This document shows positions 15,796 to 24,700 of a stretch of 64,000 nucleotides of DNA, piece by piece. Every line of letters starts with the position of its first letter. Positions within the stretch are counted from its first letter, which is position 1. Origin of the DNA: an uncultured Treponema sp. (GTDB taxonomy: Bacteria; Spirochaetota; Spirochaetia; Treponematales; Treponemataceae); assembly GCA_949299755.1 (NCBI GenBank), contig CASGBA010000002.1:345413-409412 (forward strand), in the 5' to 3' direction. The translations under genes and the position numbers were made by a program. The notes below the pieces were generated by a model. That model saw only the letters and a list, made by a program, of their open reading frames with translations. It did not search any database and was not told where the DNA came from.

Positions 15796-18700
15796 CTATT
15801 CCCTCCTTCCCCACAATGCGCTTATCCCAGGTTCCCCGGTAAGGACGTATGTAAGCTCCTTTGCACCGGAAACGGGCAGCCCGGTGAAAAGCGCAGCCCC
15901 TTCCGCCGCCCTCGAAAGGGCTTTCTCCCATTCCCCCGCGGAAATGTTCTGCGCCGCCTGTATGAATTTCCCCGCCATCGGCGTGAGATCCGTCCCGTTC
16001 CGGAAGAAGCCGCTTTCCCCGGTTATCCCCTTCCTCATCAGGTTTGTAAGCTCGCTGCCGATAACCGGGACGGCGTCGGTGAACTGCGTGGTGCCGAAGA
16101 ACACAAGCTGTTTCAGCGCGTCCTTGTCCTCATCGTCGTCCGGAAGCCCTTCCGCCACCGCCCCGACAAGTATCCCGGCAACAGTGTACGCTGCAATAAC
16201 GGAAAGCGCGGACATGAAATTCCGGTTCCGCACGGCAAACGGGATGTCGTACCGGATATTGTTCCAGATTACATTCAGCGCCGTCTGGAACTGGAGGAAG
16301 GCTTTTGCAAGCTCGCTTCCGGACTGCCTGCCCTTGAAAAGCGGCGCAATATCCGCACCCCGCGCGGAAGGCTGGCACATACGCACGCAGTCGTCCGCCC
16401 AGTCCACCGCCTGCCTTTCCGTGTCCTCCTCCAGTATCCGCCCGGCTTCCGCCTCTATCATGTCCGCCGTCATAAAGCCGGGATCCCCGTACTCCCGCCC
16501 GCCGTTCGCCTCCTCAAGCTCCGCCTTTATTTTACCGTACCGCGCGGTCTTTGACTGCTCAAGCTCCGCCAGTTTCTTCCTGTAGCACGCAAGCCATCCC
16601 GGCGCAACGCACACCCAGTCCGCCATTTCAAGCCCCTTCATGCCAAGCTTGTTTGCCCTTCCCACAAGCCAGGAAGGATAACTTCTTGCCTTTTCCAGCT
16701 GCTCGTCCACAAGCTCGTTCATCGGGTCCATGACGCGGCTTGCCATGAATACGCTCTTTTCCCTTACCGCGCCGAAAAGCCCGCCTTTGGAACGGATGAT
16801 GTCGAAAAGGGCGGCCATGTACTGCACCGGATTCACAAACTGGAAGAACGGGGGCGGGGAAGTAACCATCTGTTTCAGGATTGTGGAAAGCTTCCACGAA
16901 AGGTAGGCGGGCGCCGTCTTCCCCCGGAGCGTGCGGATAATCCGGTCAAGGTCTGACGCAGTGCCCACGGCGCCGGGATTTGCCGTCTCGTCTATGTACT
17001 CGTCAATGTACCGCAGCATGTTCCGCCCGAACCGCCCTTCAATCCTCTGCCTCAAAAGCTGTGCGTCGCGGGAGCGGTATACCCGGTTCAGCTCGCGCAC
17101 ATAGCCGGAATACGCGATAAAGTGCTCCGTCCTGTCCACGCTGTCCGCCCACGTCTTGTAAAGCCCTGTCTCCACGGGCTTCTGGTGAAGGGGGGAAATG
17201 TCAATCCGGCCCTTCGTCATACCCCTGTCCACGCCGGACTGCCCCATGCCGTTTATCCCAAGAAGGTCTTCCCGCACGCGGTTCTCGTTCGTGTCGCCGT
17301 TGCTTTCAAGCCGGACAAGCGGCACATAGTTGTCAACGCGGTTCACCGGGCGGTTCCACTCCTCGATACTCACACGGTTCATGCGCTCGTACTGCTCCGC
17401 ATAATCCCCCGAGATTGCCTCCGCCAGCTTCGTGAATTTTATATCCAGCCTGTCCGCCGCCTCAAGGATTTTGTCCAGCGCCCCGTCGCACACTTCCCGG
17501 AAAAGCTTTGTCCCCGGCCTGCGCGGGTTGTTTTCGTCCATCGCCGCACACCGCATTTTCAGGTCAAGGAAAAATTCCGATGAGCCGATGTTCCCGTATG
17601 CCACCGCCGCACGGCTCCTTTCGTCCTTTGCCGCCTCCCGGAAAAACAGCAGTTCGTCCACCGTGAATGATACGGACTGCCCGTTGATAAGGCCGGGGAT
17701 TTCAACCTTGCGGAAAAGCTCCCGCATGGATATTTTCTGCTCCTCAAGTACCTGCGCAACCTTCTTCTTCCTTGCCATGGCGGAGCGCATTTCACTGTTG
17801 TACGCTTCGTTCTCCCGGAAGTACAGTTCCCGCGTATTCACGCCGTCCTTCCATCCGTCAAGGATACGGGTGACGGAGCGCAGCCTGGCCGCACCGTAGC
17901 CGTTTACAAGGCGGTTCACCCTGCCCCTGTCCTTCCTTTCCGCACCTGCCGCAGTCCCTTTCAGGGAAGGGTCTTCCCCGAGGATACGTGCAATCTTCCG
18001 CCGCTTCCTTTCCTTCACCGGCTCAGGGTCGTCCGGGTTGATCACCACGCCCGTATCCTGCAATACCCGGTCGATTTCCCGCCTCAGCCTGTCCGCCCTC
18101 TGCCTGCGCAGAAGGTTCTTCGCAAGAAGCTCTTCCCTCCCTTCGGAAAACAGTCCGTTCATCCGCACGGCAAACTGCTCCATTTCCGCAGTCGTCCATT
18201 CGGCAAAAGGCCGTCCGGCAAGCATGGAGTAAAGCCCGTCCCCCAGCGCTTCCCGGATTTCCGCCTCAAGTTCAGGGTCAGGGACAAGCTCCGTCCGCGT
18301 TTCCCTGCTCCCGTCCGGATTCACCCGCTCTTCCGTCCGTTCCGTGAAGTCAATCCTCATCCGCCCTTCCGCAAGGCCTTCAAGGTCAAGCTCCTTCACC
18401 CAGTCCGTCCGGGGGAACGCCCGCCATACGGCCTCACGGTCCCCCTTCGTCCATTTTTCATACGGCTTGTCATTCAGGACGGCAATGACGGCCTTCCCGT
18501 TCCTCCTGCGGGAAAGGATCCTTTCCTGCCCTTCCTTCCACTCTGCGTCCGTCTTCCAGCGCATGGCCGTTTCCCTAAGCCCCGCGCCTTCCGTCCCCAG
18601 CCAGCGGTTCACGCCGCCGGTAAGGTTCGGCTCGAAAAGCTGCTGGATGGCGGATATAATCCTGCCCTTGGAATAGTCCACCGTGCCGAAATCCACTTTC

Positions 18701-21700
18701 CGCATGGCACGCTTCACAAGGCTTGTACGTATCCGCTTCTCCTCTTCAAGAAGCCTTTTTTCCCTTTCCTTTGCCCGGAATTCTTCCCGCAGTTTCAGAA
18801 GGTCTTCCCGCCTTCCGATTGCGCCGCGCACTTCTTCCGTAACGGAAATACTCCGGCGCAGCGCCTCGAATTTCCGGAATACCGTCTCATAGGAAGCCTT
18901 GAGCCTGTCAGCCTCCCGCCGCTCCCTTTCGGTTATGCGGATTCCGCGTTCGACTTTCCGCCGGATTTCAGCCGACATCCCTTCGCTTTTTTCCTGCGCT
19001 TCAAGCAGCTTTTCATGCTCTTTCAAAAGCTGGCGGCTTTCCCATCCGCTTATCCTTTCCCAGTCTTCCTGTGTTTCCGCCTCCAGCTTCCTGTATGCCT
19101 TTTCCGCCTTCCGGGTTTCCTTTTCAAGACTGTCAATGTACCTCTGGAGCTCCCCGTCCATCGGCATTTCCCCGCTGCGGATCCTCTCCGCCACGTCACG
19201 GTTTTCAAGTTCCGCGGCAATCCGCCGCCTCTCCTCCGGGCTCCTCCTCTCAAGGCTTCCGTCCGGGTCTGCAAGGCGGTACTTCTTCCGGATTTCCGCC
19301 GCAACCGTTTCCCCTTCGCCGACTGCAAGGTCTTCCCGCCCGGAAAGCTCCGCATAAAGCGCACGGTAGTCCCGCGCCCCTTCCTTCAGTAGCGTCATCA
19401 GCCTTTTCCGCGTGGACGGTGTGAGTTCCTTCCCGTCCGCAACACGCCTTGCATTGGAAAGCCAGCTGCCGTGTGCCATTACTGTCCGCACGCGGTCTTT
19501 CAGCTCCGAAAGGCTTTCAATTTCCGCTGTCTCTTCTTCCGTGGAAGGCTGCCAGAGTTCCGCCCGCTCAACCCTGTCCGCTTCGGTCAGGAAGTCTTCA
19601 AGTCCGCCGTCCTCCATCTCCCGGATGAAAAGCGCGTCCCTGTCCTCCGCGGTCATCCCCGTTTCCCTTTCCGCCTTCCGCTTCCGGGCAAGCTCCCACG
19701 CCGTCCTGTACCACGCCTCATCCGCGCCGGAAGGCACAATGCTGTCCTCCGGCTTGCTGAAAGATTCGTAGAATTCCATGAAGTCCTGCCAGCTGTCAAA
19801 GGAAGCCGCGTCGTCCAGAAGCTCCTTTTCCGTCTGCTGGAACAGAAGGCGCGTGCTTCCCTCCGGGGATTCACGGAATGTGGTGTCTTCCGCACTTTCC
19901 CTGTTGACAGGCCCGCCGTCCTGTGCTATGTTGTTGGTGCGGTCGGTATCTGCGAAAGCGGGGCTTGCCGCGTTTTGTTTTAAAAGGCTTGCCTTTCCGT
20001 CCTTTACAAAAACCAGCCTGTCAAAGCTTCCCTTGAGGTCCCCCTTCCGCCGCTTGGCTTCCAGCCGTTCAAGGACGTCTTCATACCCTACGCCTTCCGC
20101 CCGGTCATCAAAGAATACGGTGATCACCTCGCTGTTCATCTTGTTCGCGGCGTCCTTGATGTTCTGGGCTATGTTCTTCGCGTTCCCGGATTTAACTCTT
20201 TTGAACTCAGCAAGCGTTTCATGGTTGAAAAGCGCGTCAACGTTGCTTTCCCCTTCAACCTCCCCCTCTGCAAGAAGCGTGACGGTAATTCCTTTGGCAG
20301 CAAAGAAAAGGGCGTCGTCAATCTCGTGTTCCTTGCCCTTAAAGCTCCGCTGTTTATAGACTTCCAGCCTGCCTTTCAGCTTCCCGTCCCGCGAAACAAA
20401 CTCCCGCGTTTCGTAGCTGTCCTTCCGGCTTTCGTAAATATCCCTGATGTACTGCCTGCGCGCCTCCGTGTGCGGTACGCTGCTGATTGCCTCGCGCAGC
20501 TGTACGTCGTCTACCGGTTCCATCTGGAAAAGGATACGGGACTGCACCTGCACGTCCGTGGCGTCAAAGACCACAAAGTTGCGGCCTTCCGCCCCGGCTG
20601 ACAGGCTTCCTGCCGGGTAGTCGATCCCCTTTATCCCGGCGCGGGCAAGGAAAAGGCTTTTCGCCTTGTCATCGGGGAAGTAACCCTGCAGTTCCATCCG
20701 GTAGAAAATTTCCCCCGATGAGGAGGCTCCCGTGTTCAGCCGCCATTCCCCGGCCTCTTCATAGGCAAACGGGTTCCCCCTCCCGTCGGTGACGCCCTCT
20801 TTCCGCGCCTGCTCCGTGATTTTCCGCTTCTGCCCTTCCGTCAGCGGCCCGTCCCATTTGATGTAGTCGCCGTCCGGGATGTCCACGGTATAGAGGTTGC
20901 GCGGGACAGACAGTATTTCAATCTGCTCCGGGTCAATGTTCCGGAGCGCTTCTATTTGTTTTCTGTATATCCTTTTTTCAGTCTCATTCAGAGGGTAACC
21001 CTTGCCCTCAAGAGAGTTTTCCCGGAATTCGATCTGTTTTTTTATATTCTCTTTGTAGTCAGATATTAGCCCCAAAGCTTTGTTTCTCGCCAGGCGTTCG
21101 ATGAACCCAAGCGTAAATTCTTCGGCAGATTTCTCACCCGCCTCGCGTTCCTCTGCCGTGCGTGTGCCCTGCGCCCGCCGTTTTGCCGTTTCGGTGTCCT
21201 CGCCTTTGTAGCGCACCTTTGGCTTTGCCAGCTTTTTCGCGTATCCTTCGGCAATCCCCCTGTTGTCCGTGAAGTACAGCCCCCAGCCGAAAGCCTGATG
21301 TCCCTCCCCTGAGCCGATTGCGTCCGTGGAAAAGCTGTCAAACCCGTAAGGGCTTCCGTGGTACGCCTTCTGGAAGAGGATAAGCTGGTCTTCCGGCGGA
21401 ACGTCCGCCGTTTCCGCAAGCAGTGTCCCGCGCCTTGCCTCCGCGCCAAGCCCAAGCCGTGCCGCTGCGGTGCGCGCCTCCGTCTCCCCGGCAAGGCTCC
21501 GGTACAGCTTTTCCGGTGATTCCGGGAAGTCCGGCAGGCCCTGCACAAGGTCGAACACCGTTTCATATCCGTAGGACTGCGCCAGACTGTCAAGCCCGGA
21601 TCCGTAGTACCGGATGAGGGGCGTGCCGTAGCTGTTTTCCTTTCCCAGTGCGGCAAAAACGGCTTCCGGTGTGGTTTCAACGGGGCCGCCTTCCAGAAGC

Positions 21701-24700
21701 TTCCCTTCCGTAGCTTCGTTCAGGGCCTCAAGGACTTTCTGCCTTGTCGGAACATGTTCAAACTGTTCCGGGTTCCCGCCCTTCGCAAAGCCTTCCCTGT
21801 CCTGTATCATGTGCTGGATTTCATGCACAAGCGTGGGGAGCGCTTCCGGTTTCAGGTAAAACCCCTTCTTTTCTGCCAGCACGTCGTAAAGGCGCTCCCT
21901 CTCCTGTCCCATCGGGGAAGCGTGGAATTCATCCTCCGCCCGCCGCAGCTCCCCGTCCGGGATTTCTTTATCCTCAAACGTTTTCCGCATGAGCTCCTTC
22001 CACTCTGCGGATTCCTCGATTTCCTTTATCCGTGCTTCCGCACGGGCAAGTTCTTCCGGGTTGCCGCGCTGTAAAAATATTCCGGAAAGCCCGATTTCCC
22101 CTTCCCACACAAAGCCCCGCGTGGAGAAATCCTTTTCAAAAAACCGGACGGTCACGTCCCGCAGTTCCGGGTACGCCCTGTAGAGTTCCGGCGCGTCGTA
22201 GAGTTCCCCAAGCTTTGCCGTAAGGACGCCGCCTTCATCCCGAAACTGTGCGCCGGTCAGCTTCCCGTCCGGGATTTCGTACTTCCATTTCCCGTCGGCG
22301 CCCTTCTCCCAGCCTGTGGCAAGCCGGATTGCCTTTGCGTCCTTCCCCGCGGCCTCCATCTCCTGCGCCGTGGTAAGGTTGTATTGCCGCAGGTACGCCC
22401 TGTCCGCGGAATCCTCCCGCAGGTCAAGCCCGGAAGCACCGGACAGCCCGATAATCTGGAAGAGGATGGACGGGTTCCGCGGGTCGAACGTCCCCGCGTT
22501 GTCCGTCGCGGATTTTATCTGTTCGGGGGAGAATACGACGGCTTCTTGTCTAAGGTCACCGTTGTAATAAACGCCGTCACAACCTTCATCTTCTGCCTGT
22601 TCCCGGAATTCTATGGACGCTTCCCGGTCGTCAAGTTCTGCAAGCCTTGTGTTTTCTTCTTCCGTCGCAAAATACCATTCCCGGACATTAAGGAATACAG
22701 CCATTTTGTTTTTGCCATACCCGTTGCCTTCCTGCTCGTCTCCGTAAAAATAAAACCCGTCCCCAAGCCATCCTGCATCGGTACTGCTTCCGTTTTTTCC
22801 GCTGTCAAATATATCGAAAAGTGCATTTGTGTTGTGGTAAAACACTTTCGGTTCGCCGTTTTCGTCCACGGCCTTGCTTGCGTTCTCCGGGTCGCCCTCC
22901 CAGTCGCCGAACCACGCCTTGAACGACGGCGTGCGCACCTGCAGCCACTGCTTCTCCGTCAGCTTCGTGTCCTTCCCGTTCGGGGCCTTCATCCAGCTGT
23001 CCGAGCCCGCGTACTCCATCCGCACTTCATCCTCTTCCGTGTTCTGGAAGAGGATCCCGCGGCTGCCCTTCCTTTCCTCGTACTCCTGCGCGGAAACGGG
23101 GAGCGGCGTGTTGCGCCTCCTGTCCGCGTTGTATGCAAGGCGCATGGCAACGTTGCGCGCGTCCACTTCCTCCGGGTCGCGGATGTATTCGCCAAGGCTT
23201 TCGCCCAGCACTTCGTCCGTTGCGGGCGTGTTCCTTCCTGCCACAAGCGCCTGCAATCCTTCCCAGAGAGAGCGGATATTGTTCACGTCAATCTCAACGT
23301 TCCCGCTCACCTCAAAGGACTGCACGATATGCTGCATTTCATGCAGCAGGGAGCCTTTTATGCCCGTTTCCCCGTCCGCGCCGGTAAGGTAGCGCGTATT
23401 GAGCATAATCCCGTGCTCGCCTATCCCGCTGCGGAACGGCGTCTTGTCGTTGAAGAAAATGACGTTGATATCCCGGAGCAACGGGTACATTTCAAAGAGT
23501 TCGGGGTGGTCAAGGACTTCACCTATGAGCATTGTCTGCTGCGGGTGCCCTGCCCGTGCTTTCCGCAGGAAGCCGTCCAGCTGCGCACGGTTCCTTATCC
23601 TTGCGGCGGAATCGTCCGTCTCGTACACCCACTGTCCGGAAGCGTTCCGCTCCCAGTTTGTGTCCCGCTTTATCCGCCTCACGGCAACGTCATCCGGAAG
23701 CCCCTGTTTCCGGAATTTTTCCTCCATCATGACGGCGGTTTTCAGGTTGAGAAGGCGCTTCTGCTTTTCCTCCGCCCGTGCAATCTGCTTCACGCCCTTG
23801 AGCCCGGCAAGCTGGAAGAGCATGTCTTCAAACGCCCGTTCCGTCCCCGCCCCTTCCATCACGGCGCCGTTCTTTTCCGCCACCGTTGTATCCGGGGAAG
23901 TGATTGTCTCCGCAAGCGCTTCCGCCCCCGGCGTCTCCGGCATTGCCGCCCTGGCTTCCTCCGCCCGCGTGTCTTCCGCCGGTTCCGCTTCCGGAGCAGG
24001 CGCCCTTTCTTCCTCCTGCGCCTCCTGTACGGTTGTCTCCGCAGTTTCCGCGGCCTTTGCTTCCTCCGTCCGCCGTGACGTTTCGGCTTCCCGTACCGCC
24101 TCCGTCCTTTCCCTTGCCCGCTGCTCCATATTCTGCCGCCGGACGGCTTCCTCAGCCTTTGCCATAAGGCTCCCGTCCCCGGCAAGTATTTTTTCATACG
24201 TCTGCCTCACGTCGTCGGAAAGCTGGAAGTGGTTTTTCAGCGCGTTGTAACACCGGGCAAGGAACTCCGCGAACCGCTCGAAAAGGCCTTTCAGCTGTTC
24301 ATTGGGCGCCTTCCCGGTTTCAAGCCAGTCCTGGAAGCCGTAGGCAAAGGCTTCCGCGGAAGACATGCTCCTCCCGTCGGAGAAAGTATACGTGCTTCCC
24401 GTCCAGTCGCCGTCCTTCACGTTGAACGCGCTTTCCGCCTGCGCCTTCATTTCGCCTTCAAGCTGCCGCTGGTATACGTGCGCCAGCTCGTGCGCCCACG
24501 TGGAAAAATCCGCCTTTTCCCCGGCGTAAATGACGGCCTTCACCTGGTCGCCGAACTCCCGCCAGCTTGTCGCCCCTGCCTTTCCCCGGAATGTGTCTCC
24601 CTGCGCCTGCGCAAGGGATTCCGCCTCCTCCGTCCTGCCGAAAATGGACGCGCCGAAAGAATCATGCACGTATGTGCTGATGTTCTTCCCCTGTCCTGCG

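Noticed and set aside
22384..24078. Long rightward open frame opposite the giant phage gene (and many others across 15.8-36.9 kb)
   Set aside because: It is the antisense of a conserved, domain-rich leftward gene; its protein is low-complexity (Arg/Pro/Val-rich), has no ribosome site in place, and no family resemblance.
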